Shown: positions 1-12,490 of the stretch, one piece after another
Layout of the letters: the number at the start of each line of letters is the position of its first letter
How positions within the stretch are numbered: position 1 is the first letter of the stretch
From: Tragulus kanchil
Taxonomy: Eukaryota > Chordata > Mammalia > Artiodactyla > Tragulidae
Direction: 5' to 3'
Assembly (NCBI GenBank): GCA_022376925.1
Contig: JAIOJX010000032.1
Span: 116,475,979-116,539,978, forward strand
Length of the DNA: 64,000 nucleotides
Program-made: the position numbers and the translations under genes
The notes under the pieces: model-generated
The model's input: only the letters and a program-made list of their open reading frames with translations
Told to the model about the DNA's origin: nothing
Databases searched by the model: none

Positions 1-295
1 TGGCTGTGCTGGCCGGGGGCTCCAGTGACCTGGGCAGCCTGCGCTGGGCGGCTGGGAGCAGGGAGCAGGGGAGCCGAGCTGCGGCACTGCGGGTGGCCCC
101 GGGGACTGGAGGTGTTTTTGTTTAGCTTTAGTGTTGGCTTCTTGTGGCATGTGAGCACTTCATTAACTCACCCAGAACTCCCCATTGATGGCTCGTGTTT
201 GCTGTCAGCTCCTCCAGGAGGTGCGGCCGGCCCGCCTGCCCCACTGCAGCTTGCCGCTGGATGCATTGTGCCTGTCGGGTGCAGAGGCTGCACTG

Positions 296-375
296 GGTAA
301 TGATTCCTAATCAGAATAATTACAACAATTGCCTATGTGAGGAAAATCAAATTAAAGGCTTTAGAACCCTTGGCA
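296..375. other. Candidate conserved noncoding block
   Basis: Unique AT-rich stretch with TAATGATTCC, AGAATAATTACAACAATTG and AAATCAAATTAAAGG between GC-rich flanks. Several homeodomain-type cores sit within 80 bases. It is not a recognised repeat. Conservation is inferred from composition only. Confidence 0.3.
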
Positions 376-2040
376 GAGACCACACTTCTGGGATGCTCTC
401 CTCGGGGAGCTGGAAAAGGTTAAGATGCTGCTTCTCATGCTCCAGCCTGAGGGAATCGGGAAGCAGTGCTCGGCCTCGGCTGTCTCCCACCCCTGCTGGC
501 CTGGGGTTTTCAGAGAGGGAGAGAGGTCCCCCTCCCGCTCCCTTCTCTAGGGGGAGGGGAGAGGAAAAGAGGCCTGTGGATCTCCTTAGGTGCTTTATTT
601 ATCTTTAAGAGCAATGAACCCAAAGCTCTGCCCTGAACACGGGGGCAAGCGGAGTATCTGGGAGGATGGCAGAGCACATCTGCATTGGAGGGAGTCCTCC
701 TGAAGGGTGTAGGGTGGTGGCAGGGAGAGGGAGGGAGGGCTCTTGCTTGAGGCCAGAGGGCCTGTCCCATGGGACTTGGAGTGTGGGGAGAGAGAAATGC
801 AGAGTGAATTTCCTGGGGCTCTTCAGGGGAACTAGGGCCAGAGAAATGGGTCTAGGCTCACCTAGTGGCTGGCCAAGTATGTTCCCTGTCTCAGAGAGAG
901 TGCAGGACCAGGTCTGTGACTGGTCAGGCTCGTGAAGGGTTGGGAGAATATAAGCCCTGAGGTGTCTCCCTGCCCCCGACCCTCTTCTTGGGTGGGGAGA
1001 TTCACACCTGTGACTAAAGGGTGTCCTCAGTCCTCAACCTGGACTGTCCCCTTTTAGACTATGCTCAAGGAGAAAGGGGGAACCCTTCCATACCTATCTT
1101 CAGCCAGCATCCCAGAGCAAGGCCACAGGACAGGCAGATTTTTTCCTGGAGTGTCTCTGACTGGGATCTTGGGAGCAGGGTGCTTTTTCTGGGCCAACAT
1201 CACACCAGGGCTGTCTGGGTTATTACGGAGTTTTCTTCTCAGTGATGCTGGTTGAGGGGGAGATTGGTCTTCAGGAGGCTTTCTCCTGCTTGCCCTGGGC
1301 CAGCCCTGAAGCAGAGTACTCAGGATTCTGAGTGTCACCCAGTCTAAGCGTGCTTTGTGGGTCAAGAGGGGAGATTGCTGGCATTGACATGGATAGGGGA
1401 GTCTCAGGGGGGTTGAGGAGACCAGACTGGGCTCCACTTTTTCCCATGAGCCCTGAGCTGGTTAAAGAGCTGAGGAGCTAGTTCTTATCCTAACCAAGGC
1501 CCTGAGCACATGGCCAGCTGGGTGTTTGCCCAACGCGTTTGTTCTTAGCAGGACTCAGGCTGAGCTTCTCCACACCTTCAGTAGCTGAGAGGGCTGGCTA
1601 TTGCGGGTTGTCCTGGTGGTCCCTCCAACCCTCTCTCCATTCAAACAGAGAAGGGAAGGAAAAGGACGGGCCTGATTCCAAATTTATGACTTCCCTGGAC
1701 AATCTCGTAGCAGAAGCTGCTCACCAAACACCTGCTGCATGAGTGAATGGCCTTGGCCCTGAACTTCCAAGTAGCAGTGGGTGCTTCTCATGGTGGAGGC
1801 CTGGTCTTGCTGGGCGTTGCCTCCTGACAGCCCTGTCCTGTCCTGCTCTCTTTTCTAGGACCACTGTGCAGGAGTTGGGGCGTTGGGGAGCCCCCTAGCA
1901 GGGGGCACTTCCCTTGGGGATTTAAGGCCAGTGACCCGGAGCGAGATTAGCTGACTTAGGGAGCTCCAGGTTTGCCTTACCTCTTTTCTTATGTAAAGTC
2001 TACCTAATTTTCTTTAGGTGACCCTGGGGAAGCGATGCGC

Positions 2041-2100
2041 ACGCGTGTGCACGTGTGTGTGTGTGTGTCTGTGTGTGTCCGCGTGTGCACGTGCATATCT
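2041..2100. repeat. GT-rich microsatellite with CG interruptions
   Basis: Alternating purine-pyrimidine tract made of GT/CG/CA steps across about 60 bases. Confidence 0.85.
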
Positions 2101-2842
2101 ATGCAAGGGCTGAGGCCAGAGTGACCAGGGAGATAAGCATTCAGCAGTGGAAGGTCCAGAATTTAGCTGCTGGGGACACCCTCGTGCTGAGGAGGATGCT
2201 CCGGTGTGCAGACTGTGAAGAGGGTCTGCAGAGTCTGACCTTGATGTCCCAGGAGGTAGGACTGGCATAGCCATGGAACTGGATGGGATCCTCGGCCCTG
2301 CTTCCAGACTACTTCAGCCTGGGCTGGGCCTCCAGAACCTCTGAGGATCCAGGTAGCCCAGGGTTACCATGGGCTCTCCATTACCCGCTGGGCACACAAG
2401 GCCCTTCACAGTTTGGCCTCACCTAGTTCCCCAGCCTCAATTCCTGTCCTTTCTTTCAATCACTGCAGACTCCAGTCTTCTGACTCATATTTCTGTCAAG
2501 AAATGGAGAAAGCACTTTGCTGGGTTAGAATAGTGAATAAGACAGCTAAGAGCCCCTGCCTTCATGGTGCTGATAGTCTGGTGGGGAAGGCAGATGTTTA
2601 AACAGAAAATTGCTTCTCAGACACAGAATGACTGTACCTTTGGCTCTGCCTGGAGCATCCTGTCCTGTGTTCCACGCTGTCAGGCTCACTCAGCCACCCA
2701 GCCCTTAGTTCAGTCTTTTTTTTAGTTCAGTCATCTTCATGAAGCCTTTCTGACTCCTTTCCCTGTGAAAGGTGGGGCTAGCCTCTGCTTCTTCTTTGTC
2801 CAGTGGCATCCTGGGTACTTCTCCATTGCTGCCTCTGTCATA

Positions 2843-5030
2843 TTGTATTAAGATGATCTGTCTTCCTCTGTTTCCCAACCTACTGTCTATTTTTAGGTAG
2901 GCACTTAATCCATTATCACATATAATTCGCAAAACAACCCTGTAAGGTTAGTCATCCTACCTCGTTTTATAGATGAAGGAAACTGAAGTTCAGAGGGGTT
3001 AAATGACTTTTAAATGACTTCCCATCAGTGACACAGCCAGGATACGGAAGAGCCAAGGTTAGAACCCAGATGTGTCTGACTTTCAATCCTGTGTTTCTAA
3101 CGACTATGTGATATAGCCTTTAAAAATAATCCCCCTGTGTGAGTGGAACGGCGGTGTGATCTGCTGCACTCTTGCCCCATGCCTGGGATCTTCTAAAAAG
3201 TAGGCACTGCTTCATGAATTCTTTATGATAATTCTCTCGTTATATACTGATTTTAGTATTTGTACTTCCAGTATGAGTGCAAATAATAAAGTGGATGAAA
3301 GGGATGAAGGGGAAGAGAAGACTTAAAGTGTGTTTAGGAGCAGTTTCTTTCCCTGTCTAGGAATTGAGCTCAGCCTTCAAAAGATTCTGCTGAATTTGAA
3401 TCCCCAGCCAGGAGAAGAGAAATACAAAGTCTGGGGCCAGTTGATGAGCTTCTGGCGACTGGAGCAGGCAGTGTTCTTCTCCCAGTTGTCAGGATGGGGT
3501 TACAGCCCGGCAGAGGAGACTCTTCTGCTATCCTCATGGTGAAAATTGACTTTACCTTCATTTGGAGAATGAACAAATTAATAAATTTGGTTTGTAAACA
3601 TTTGGTGGGAGGGTGGAACGACTGAACAAGTGAACGAACCTGTGAACTGGTGTTCCCTGCCTGGGGTCTCCTTCCAGCCTGCTCTCATGGTCCAGGATAG
3701 CCCGGGTCTGTGCTGGGCTGTGCCTTTGTTTGCGAACTGGAGGTATTTGGATTCACCTACTGGAATCTGTCTTCATCCTGTCCAGGGTGGGCCGCCAGGC
3801 ACTGGGGGTTAGAGGGGCTCCCTGCTCACCCCCAGTACTTGGACTTGTGGGATCTGCGCAGGGATCATCCTTCAAGGGCCTCAATAGTTCTGAGCCAAGG
3901 CTAAGAGCTATGGCAGGATAAGACTACCAATTTTACTTTTGCCTTGTATTAAGATGATCTGTCTTCCTCTGTTTCCCAACCTACTGTCTATTTTAGGTAG
4001 GCACTTAATCCATTATCACATATAATTCGCAAAACAACCCTGTAAGGTTAGTCATCCTACCTCGTTTTATAGATGAAGGAAACTGAAGTTCAGAGGGGTT
4101 AAATGACTTTTAAATGACTTCCCATCAGTGACACAGCCAGGATACGGAAGAGCCAAGGTTAGAACCCAGATGTGTCTGACTTTCAATCCTGTGTTTCTAA
4201 CGACTATGTGATATAGCCTTTAAAAATAATCCCCCTGTGTGAGTGGAACGGCGGTGTGATCTGCTGCACTCTTGCCCCATGCCTGGGATCTTCTAAAAAG
4301 TAGGCACTGCTTCATGAATTCTTTATGATAATTCTCTCGTTATATACTGATTTTAGTATTTGTACTTCCAGTATGAGTGCAAATAATAAAGTGGATGAAA
4401 GGGATGAAGGGGAAGAGAAGACTTAAAGTGTGTTTAGGAGCAGTTTCTTTCCCTGTCTAGGAATTGAGCTCAGCCTTCAAAAGATTCTGCTGAATTTGAA
4501 TCCCCAGCCAGGAGAAGAGAAATACAAAGTCTGGGGCCAGTTGATGAGCTTCTGGCGACTGGAGCAGGCAGTGTTCTTCTCCCAGTTGTCAGGATGGGGT
4601 TACAGCCCGGCAGAGGAGACTCTTCTGCTATCCTCATGGTGAAAATTGACTTTACCTTCATTTGGAGAATGAACAAATTAATAAATTTGGTTTGTAAACA
4701 TTTGGTGGGAGGGTGGAACGACTGAACAAGTGAACGAACCTGTGAACTGGTGTTCCCTGCCTGGGGTCTCCTTCCAGCCTGCTCTCATGGTCCAGGATAG
4801 CCCGGGTCTGTGCTGGGCTGTGCCTTTGTTTGCGAACTGGAGGTATTTGGATTCACCTACTGGAATCTGTCTTCATCCTGTCCAGGGTGGGCCGCCAGGC
4901 ACTGGGGGTTAGAGGGGCTCCCTGCTCACCCCCAGTACTTGGACTTGTGGGATCTGCGCAGGGATCATCCTTCAAGGGCCTCAATAGTTCTGAGCCAAGG
5001 CTAAGAGCTATGGCAGGATAAGATTACAAT
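2843..5030. repeat. Direct tandem duplication 1 (unit ~1101 bp)
   Basis: Bases 2843-3943 are repeated from 3944 with an offset of 1101, falling to 1100 after a one-T loss early in the second copy. The last about 20 bases of copy 1 (from about 3922) resemble, with errors, the sequence following copy 2 (from about 5022). This looks like a poor-quality contig end joined to an overlapping contig. Confidence 0.95.
2873..3125 (-). mobile_element. MIR
   Basis: TATAGATGAAGGAAACTGAA, then CAGAGGGGTTAAATGACTT and GACACAGCCAGGATACGG are the reverse-strand MIR core landmarks. Repeated at about 3974-4225 in duplication 1. Confidence 0.75.
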
Positions 5031-5143
5031 TTTCTCCTGCTCTGATTACAAGCAGCTTATCTGCGTTTCACTGTTGTGGCTCTTCACAGACTCGGGGGAA
5101 AAAAAAAGGAAAATCTCATCTGTTCTTGTTGTGTACTTTTCAG

Positions 5144-5235
5144 AGGGTCGATGAGTGGATGGCGAAGGAAGGCCTCTTAGATCCAAACGTCAAGTCAATT
5201 TTTGTCACCTGTGGAGACTGGGACTTAAAAGTCAT
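5144..5235 (+). CDS. ERI3: ERI3 internal coding exon (exonuclease ExoII-motif region)
   Basis: This is a 92-nt exon. It is preceded by a pyrimidine-rich tract ending in CAG (5141-5143) and followed by the consensus donor GTGAGT (5236-5241). Read from 5144 in phase 0 it starts R-V-D-E-W-M-A-K-E-G and ends with the block T-C-G-D-W-D-L-K-V plus the first two bases (AT) of a Met codon. I recognise this as part of the exonuclease domain of ERI3 (exoribonuclease family member 3, also called PINT1), related to ERI1 and Snipper. In this family the G-D-W-D stretch aligns with the ExoII motif, which supplies a metal-binding acidic residue of the DEDDh active site. The reading frame is open and splice sites are intact, so it looks functional. 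The next exon in the window completes the Met codon. The preceding exon lies outside or was not found. Gene identity is from recalled family sequence, not a search. Confidence 0.93.
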
Positions 5236-5544
5236 GTGAGTATGAGCAGGACTCCTTTGCTGGCAGGGCTTGGAATCTGCGGAACCAGGTTTTGCCTTTC
5301 ACAGGCTCCAATGTCCAAGTCCACAGGTTAGCTGGGTCAGGGAGTCCCTGGCTCTGGGGGCTGGCAGGGCAAGACGAGGGCTGGGAGCCCCGCCTGCTGT
5401 CTCTGGAGCCGGGAGCGGACGGCCACGGACCCTTCAGCACTGCTGTTGCCTTCTTACCTTTGCCAGGAGAACCCTTCCTCTTGTGGGCTACATGTAATTG
5501 CCCTGAAAGAAAGGAGTTAAAGGAGAGTCTTTAATTTTTTTCTA

Positions 5545-5745
5545 AACCAAGTACATAGTATTTACTATTCTAAATGCTTTAGAAGTAGTACCTCATCTAC
5601 TATCCCTGGGTACTCTTTTTATTCCTATTTTATAGATGAAGACATTATGACACAGAGAGGTTAAGTATATTGCTCAGAAACACACAGAATCAGGGTTTGG
5701 ACCCAGGCAGCCTGGCTCCAGGGTCCATCCTCCTGACCATGATGC
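5545..5745 (-). mobile_element. MIR
   Basis: TTTTATAGATGAAGACATTA, CAGAGAGGTTAAGTATATTG and GGGTTTGGACCCAGGCAGCC show the MIR core in reverse. Confidence 0.75.
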
Positions 5746-6082
5746 TGTGCTAGGCTGTTACCTGGGCTATGAGGCCCTGACAATCCCATGAAGAGCCCAG
5801 TGTGGGGATGCGAGAGGGATGCTTCTCGTCACCAGCCTCCTCTTGTCCTTCTTTGTCCCCACTGCTTTTTCTCCTTTGTCTCCTGATTCTGCTGCAGTTA
5901 GGAAGACAGAACTGGTCGTTGGCTGGGTTGACACTTCTGCTTCTTGTCTGTCCTCATGGATACCTGGCTTCAGACAGCCCCCAGGGAACACAAGTGGGGT
6001 GGAGGTGGTGGGGGCACTGTTTGCTGAGGATTGATAGGATCGATACCTCTGTGTTCTTTGTGACTGAAGGCAGCAGCAAGCA

Positions 6083-6085
<3 letters not shown>

Positions 6086-6118
<33 letters not shown>
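6086..6118. repeat. (TG)n microsatellite
   Basis: Sixteen uninterrupted TG units. The open frames that cross it consist largely of Cys-Val or Thr-His repeats and are not genes. Confidence 0.95.
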
Positions 6119-6121
<3 letters not shown>

Positions 6122-6765
6122 AGCATTTGAGCATAGGGTGGGGTGGGGGTGGGGATTTGTGGCTCTGGAGTGACATTTCCTTCCAGTTCAGGCACTATTA
6201 TCTCACCAAGTTCATTGAGGTGAAATTCTGCACCCCGGTGGCTGTCCAGGGTGCTGCTGGACTCCGGGGGAGGCGGGAGGAGGAGCGAGCCCGGATCACA
6301 CACTCGTCTGCGCACCTGTCTCCCTCAGGCCATAGGTCGTGTGTGCAGGCTGACTGCACGCCACACGCTCGAGCCCCAGATGAAGCGCAGTGTTGGGGGA
6401 GTTACAACACATAGGGGCTGGGCCTGGCAGTCGAGCCGAGTCAGGGGAGGGTTCCGAGGAGGAGGAAGACTGTTGCTCCACTTTACAGCATTTTGCATGC
6501 TGGGCAGCCCTGAGCGCTTAAGCAGGAAGCGACTCTCAGGGAGCTCCAACACAGAAGCTGTCCAGGCTGGGGCAGAGTTTGAGCTGACACCCAGGGTTCT
6601 GGGGCTCGTATGGCCCAGGCCAGAGGCCCGGTTTCTCTAGTTAGCTGAGACTCCCACTCTCCTCGTGGCTTGCTTTCTTTGGCATGTTCATGTCTTAAAA
6701 ATCCAATTTCAGCATCTTCTGTGACAGTGGTGAGGGGCGTGTGCTTATATGTGTATATGGGAGCT

Positions 6766-8950
6766 TTCCTGTGTGTATGCTTGGGAACTATCCAGCTGAA
6801 CCTCTGAAGCTTGGGGTCAGTTCCTCCTTGATGAGGAGAGGGGACGCCGCCTTCTTTGTGGCTGGCCTGTGCTGGAGGCCTTGGCATGGTGGGCCCTGGA
6901 CAGGTTGTGCTGACTCGGGACTGCTTTGCATCTTGACGGAACTGATGTCATCAAGAAAAGGGATTGGGCTAGGGAATCAAAGCACATATAAAAGGAAATC
7001 AAATGTTAATGAGCAGAGATTCTGGGTTAGTCTTTTCCTTTACCTCCTGGAGAGAATCTGTTTCACTTTTTTTTTTTAACTGCTAAGGGAGTGAGAGAAT
7101 AAAGGAGAAAAAGAAAATCTAAAAATGACAGCTAGCATCAGTTTCAAATACAACATTTTATGTTTCTGATCTTATTGCTTAGTTGATATTTCTATTATAA
7201 TATTACAACTCTATGATGCCAAAAGAATTTCATTAAATGGAAGAAATTAGATCAGTTGGAATATGAAGGCAAAATAACCAATTAGATTGGTAGAATCTTA
7301 AAATCCATAGCTGGTTGTTTAGGCAAGGATGGTTGAGGTGTGCTCTCCCCGCTCAAGGGGCCTCTGGGAAGGCAAAGAGATATGGCCCCCATCCCTGCTC
7401 TTGAGGTAGCTCATGGTACAAGGCTGTACCAAGGAAGAGAAGAGAGTGATACGTTTATAACACATGAGGAATGAGAGATTAAGGGACCAAATATGAACAG
7501 TATATCCTTTTGAAAGTGGAGGTGACTGTAATGAAATATAATTTAAAAAAATGTTAATGAGCACATACTGTATCTCCCTCAGTCCTCCTATCTTCCTGGG
7601 TAGGAGGTGGTGTTTCCCTTTTATAGACGGGGGGGAAAAAAGGCATAATTAAAACCTAAGGCTCAAATTGGTAGTCTTGGCTAGGCATAATTGAATTCTT
7701 AAGTCCACATAGCTTCCAAAAATGGCTGAGACAGACTCTGTTGGCTGGTTTGGGCTGGTTGGGGCGCAGCCTAATGAGAGGCAGGGAGCTGAGGGGGGGA
7801 GGGAGGCGTGGCGGGGTGAGAGGAGGCTTGGCTGCTTTAGAAGCAGGATTCCTGTGTGTATGCTTGGGAACTATCCAGCTGAACCTCTGAAGCTTGGGGT
7901 CAGTTCCTCCTTGATGAGGAGAGGGAGCCGCCTTCTTTGTGGCTGGCCTGTGCTGGAGGCCTTGGCATGGTGGGCCCTGGACAGGTTGTGCTGACTCGGG
8001 ACTGCTTTGCATCTTGACGGAACTGATGTCATCAAGAAAAGGGATTGGGCTAGGGAATCAAAGCACATATAAAAGGAAATCAAATGTTAATGAGCAGAGA
8101 TTCTGGGTTAGTCTTTTCCTTTACCTCCTGGAGAGAATCTGTTTCACTTTTTTTTTTTAACTGCTAAGGGAGTGAGAGAATAAAGGAGAAAAAGAAAATC
8201 TAAAAATGACAGCTAGCATCAGTTTCAAATACAACATTTTATGTTTCTGATCTTATTGCTTAGTTGATATTTCTATTATAATATTACAACTCTATGATGC
8301 CAAAAGAATTTCATTAAATGGAAGAAATTAGATCAGTTGGAATATGAAGGCAAAATAACCAATTAGATTGGTAGAATCTTAAAATCCATAGCTGGTTGTT
8401 TAGGCAAGGATGGTTGAGGTGTGCTCTCCCCGCTCAAGGGGCCTCTGGGAAGGCAAAGAGATATGGCCCCCATCCCTGCTCTTGAGGTAGCTCATGGTAC
8501 AAGGCTGTACCAAGGAAGAGAAGAGAGTGATACGTTTATAACACATGAGGAATGAGAGATTAAGGGACCAAATATGAACAGTATATCCTTTTGAAAGTGG
8601 AGGTGACTGTAATGAAATATAATTTAAAAAAATGTTAATGAGCACATACTGTATCTCCCTCAGTCCTCCTATCTTCCTGGGTAGGAGGTGGTGTTTCCCT
8701 TTTATAGACGGGGGGGAAAAAAGGCATAATTAAAACCTAAGGCTCAAATTGGTAGTCTTGGCTAGGCATAATTGAATTCTTAAGTCCACATAGCTTCCAG
8801 AAGAGATGGCTGAGACAGACTCTGTTGGCTGGTTTGGGTCTGGCTTGGGAAGGCCAGCCAAGCTCTGAAAGTGAGAGTGCAGGGGGGAGGCAGATGGCAG
8901 GGGTGGGAGAGGAGAGCTCTGTGGCTGCCTTTCAGAAGCAGGATTCCACG
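6766..8950. repeat. Direct tandem duplication 2 (unit ~1083 bp)
   Basis: Sequence from 6766 recurs from about 7849 (offset 1083, then 1081 after two lost bases near 7925). From about 7722 to 7850 the end of copy 1 is a scrambled, shortened version of 8804-8947: both finish with the same GCAGGATTCC before diverging. Tail degradation of this kind is the clearest sign of a low-quality contig end. Confidence 0.95.
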
Positions 8951-9319
8951 TAACTGCTGGGAAGGCTCTTAATTAAATGTGTAACAAAATAAAAACAGCC
9001 AGAGAGGAAACCTAAGTAGTGCTGCGTGACGGTGCACAGCTTCTCCGTGTTCCCGGAGCCTCTCGTCAGATGACTCTCGTCAGAACCGTCACCTTCTCAC
9101 ACGCCTGGTAAAGCCCACTGATGAGCCTGACAAGGGTGGTGTTAAATTGACACCCACAACTTGTTAGCGTGTGGCTCACTTCTTGTTTTGACATCCATTT
9201 TAAGATTTAACTAAGTCTAAGGAACTCAGCAAATATTTTCATTTCCCGCTCTAGTCTCTCCGAGCCATGGTTCCTTCTCATTGCTGTGCCCCCTCCCCCA
9301 GCCTCCCTCTGCCTCCAGC

Positions 9320-9535
9320 CAGCTTCACATCACTTTTATTGGAAAGGGCCTGATGAGCGCGGCACTGAGGAATGGGGACTGAAGTGGCAGTGGAAATCCC
9401 GCTGGAGAAAAGAAATCTGCTCCCATCCTGACAAAGTCATTTTGTATCCACCTTTTGTCAGCCTGAATGGGTTGATATGCAGGCTTACATAGGCTTTGCT
9501 GCCATCATCATAGATCCTGCTAAGGTGAGTTTTAA
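9320..9535. other. Candidate conserved noncoding block
   Basis: Unique sequence including TTTATTGGAAAGGGCCTGAT and GCTGCCATCATCATAGATCC, with no repeat landmarks and no splice-site-bounded open frame in an ERI3-like frame. Confidence 0.25.
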
Positions 9536-11284
9536 TTTAGTGGATCCAGATTTCATTTTCCTTCTAAACCTTTTTAAGAAATGACACTTGGGGTTTGGGC
9601 TCTTGCTCGGCTTGTCTACCCTACCTGACCAACCTTTCCTTTGTCTCACCTGGTGTTTCTTGAAGCTCCTTGTAGAGTTTAGTGTTCTTTCATGCATTTC
9701 CTCTGTTTCCTGCTTTCCCTGGGCTCTGTGTTGTCCATGTAAAGGGCTTCCATCTTTGGCATGGTGGGAGGATAGGGTGAGGCAAAGGGAGGAGCGGCAC
9801 TCGCACAGGTCCTGCTTTGGAGGGACTGAGCGTTTCGCCTATAGCTTTGAGACCTAGGCTTACCCCTGAACAGCCCAGGTGTTTAGAAGCTAGACCAAAG
9901 GCTTTCCCAGAAGAGGGGCAGATCAGGAGGACCGGGGGTCGTGGAGTGCCCTGGGCCTGGGGGATAAGGAAGAGCTGATAGGAGGGGGGCCCTGGTCCTT
10001 GGTGCCATGTGAGAAGAGACCCTTTGGAGAAGGGGGTCAGGATCATCGGACCCTGCCGTAGGGGAGCAGGGTCCAGGGGGTCTGCTCAGAGTCTGCCTCA
10101 TCCAGCACCTCCACGAGCTTGGGGGAGTTTTCCAGCCATGGGAGGTCAAATGTGTGGGTGCGGGACTGGCATTTGACTTGGGGTTTCCCTGCTTTCTTGT
10201 GCAGTGTGCATACCACAGTCCTCTGTCGATGCTGTGCAGATGTGGACCGGAAAGTCTGGAGATCAAAAAATACTTGCTCAACATTTAGTACAAGTTTGTG
10301 TGAGACCATCTGAACTGATTTTGCAGCAGAAAACTCAGCCACCTGGGTAGAAAACTTATTATGAAAAAATAATGATAATTTATAAGAATTTTAACTGGGG
10401 GAAAGCACTTAATACTAAGCAGGCTGTCTAGCCAAAGAAAATGAGATCTGTTTCAGTTACTTCAGTACCTTGACGTGAAGTATTTGTATTATTTTGTTCT
10501 TAATCCATCATGACGTTGACCCAGTCAGGAGGCAGGTGGAAGTACCTTGGTGAAAGTCACACCTGAATGCACACTCTCTTTTTCAGATGACTGAACCCTT
10601 TCCAACTACATAGGTCTCCCTTCTTGTTTCAAGTACAGACATTATGTCTCTCTGATGGAGAGAAAAAAAGTACATTTGCCCTACTCACTGTTTGATTTGG
10701 GGGCATGTACTCCACAGGGACTACTGAGGGTCATGCAGCAAAGACTGTCAGAGGGCAAAAACTGCTGTCCCCTGGAGCAGAGTCCCCTAGCATAGGAAGT
10801 ACCTGTCGGGGAGAGCACTGTGGGGCGTGAAGGAGTAGGCTGGAAGGCTTGCTGAGGGTCAGCTTGGGCCTCTAGGCATCATCATTCAGCAGACTGACCC
10901 ATACCTCCTCCTCGGAGCACTGTTTATCTCTGCTTCATGTGTCCTGTTTCTGACTTTTCCTTTCCATTCCTTTTTACAGAGTTGCCTTTCCTTCTTTCTT
11001 AAATTTGGTGTTCCTTGAATATTGGTATTTCTTTGCTCTCTCTCCTTGCTATCTTTTCATCCTACACACTCACACTTACCATAATGAATTCATCTATTCC
11101 TTAGCATCAGCTCTTCTCTGTATGCTGTCTTCTCGTATTTTCCTCCATCTGAGAAATGGAGCCAACATGGCAGCTGTGATCCCACTGGAGAAAAGGAATC
11201 TGCTCCATCTGCCATCTGAACTCTCAGCCTTCATATGCACCTCCTCTTCTCTTGTCTTGCCTAAAAACCCAAGGACCTCTTAAA

Positions 11285-11975
11285 GCTCAGGTGTTATTTT
11301 TCTCTTAACACCTTGTCCTCCAGCATTCTCTCAAATAATGACTGACTGGTACCATCTACTAAGTAATTTTGTCAGAAACCTGTAAACCATCCTTGGTTCC
11401 TCCCTCTAGCCATGACCAGTTAATTGTCAAACCTTACTGATCCTTTTCCCCAGAGGTTTCTCAGAGTCGTTGCCTTCTTTCCAGATCTACCACCGGTGCC
11501 CTAGTTCAGGTGGCCATGCTCTTCTTGCATTCCTATGAATGGTCTTCTTCCTCGTCTCTCTTACTGTCCTGTTTCTTATATTCCTTTCTCCTAACTGTAG
11601 CAGATTACATCACACCCACTTAACACCCTCCAGGTCTTCCCCTTGCCCTCCGGGCAAAGTCACACTGTTTTTTGAGGCTTTCAAGCCTCTTGTTTATTTT
11701 TCTAGCCTCCTCTCCTGATGCTCTGTATGTATTCAGGCCCACTCCCCAACCCCAGCCAGGTGCTCTAACTGGCCCATTCCTAAGGATTCTTCTGAACATC
11801 TTTTTCTCGGTGCCTTCCTGTGTGTTCCTGGAGCAAATGTGCTTACTTATACATGAAATTGTGTTGTAGCTTCCTCGACTTGTCTGTCTCTCTCCCTAGA
11901 CTGTGGGCACCATTCTAATCCCAGGACAATGCTTGACATGTAGTAGTTGTTCAATAAGTGTGTGTTGAATAAATG
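11285..11975 (+). mobile_element. L2-like relic
   Basis: Degenerate text matching L2 3' ends: GACTGTGGGCACCATTCTAA followed by TAGTAGTTGTTCAATAAGTG and TGTTGAATAAATG, after a long CT-rich stretch. Confidence 0.6.
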
Positions 11976-12287
11976 ACAACTAAGGCTTGGAGAACCCCTG
12001 CTCAGGAAGAACGCAGCAGGTGGTGGTGGGTAGATGCAGGGAGAACGGAGTGGAAGAAGAAACCCCAGGCCCTCCTGCCCCAGCCGGAGCGTGAGGGGTT
12101 AGAGGACTGCACTGCTCGCACCGAAAAGCTCCTGGTCCCCCGCCAGCAGGGTGGACACTGGGTGAGATGGGAGGAGGAGCTCAGTGCTAGGCACAGTGTG
12201 AAGGGCTTTCTCTGAGACATTTCTGCCCCTAGAACTGAGTACTGGGACTGCTCTGGAAAAGTGACACCAGATACTAGAGATAGCCAG

Positions 12288-12490
12288 CATTTACTGAGCA
12301 CTTACTACACACCAGGAGTCCTGTATGGTATTAGACCTTTATCTCATTTAATCCTTACTACAGTCCTATATTAAGGTGTGGTTTGTTTTTTTTTTTTATA
12401 ACTTTTAACACGTGAGAAAACTGGGGCCCAGAGAGGTAAGTAATTTGGCAAGGGCACACAGCCACTCTGTGGCAGGGATTTGAACTCTAG
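12288..12490 (-). mobile_element. MIR
   Basis: Starts with TTACTGAGCACTTACTACAC and continues through GAGAAAACTGGGGCCCAGAG to GCAGGGATTTGAACTC. Confidence 0.75.

Larger units (their letters stand above)
1..5143 (+). other. ERI3: ERI3 intron (3' part) upstream of the 92-nt exon
   Basis: This is non-coding sequence running to the acceptor at 5141-5143. It holds a GT-rich microsatellite near 2050, an antisense MIR at about 2873-3125 and the first 1.1-kb duplication (2843-3943 repeated at 3944-5030). A TAAT-rich unique block lies at 296-375. I saw no additional exon: short open frames here have no recognisable protein sequence and several are repeated only because of the duplication. Branch-point and polypyrimidine sequence lie just before 5141. 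Confidence 0.8.

Noticed and set aside
3330..4912. Pairs of identical small open frames 1.1 kb apart, resembling a gene family array
   Set aside because: The whole surrounding DNA is duplicated, including non-coding MIR sequence, so the identity says nothing about coding selection. Same reasoning applies to all other repeated frame pairs.
5767..6315. 182-codon open frame on the - strand
   Set aside because: It runs through a (TG)n microsatellite and owes its Thr-His run to that; the rest has no family resemblance.
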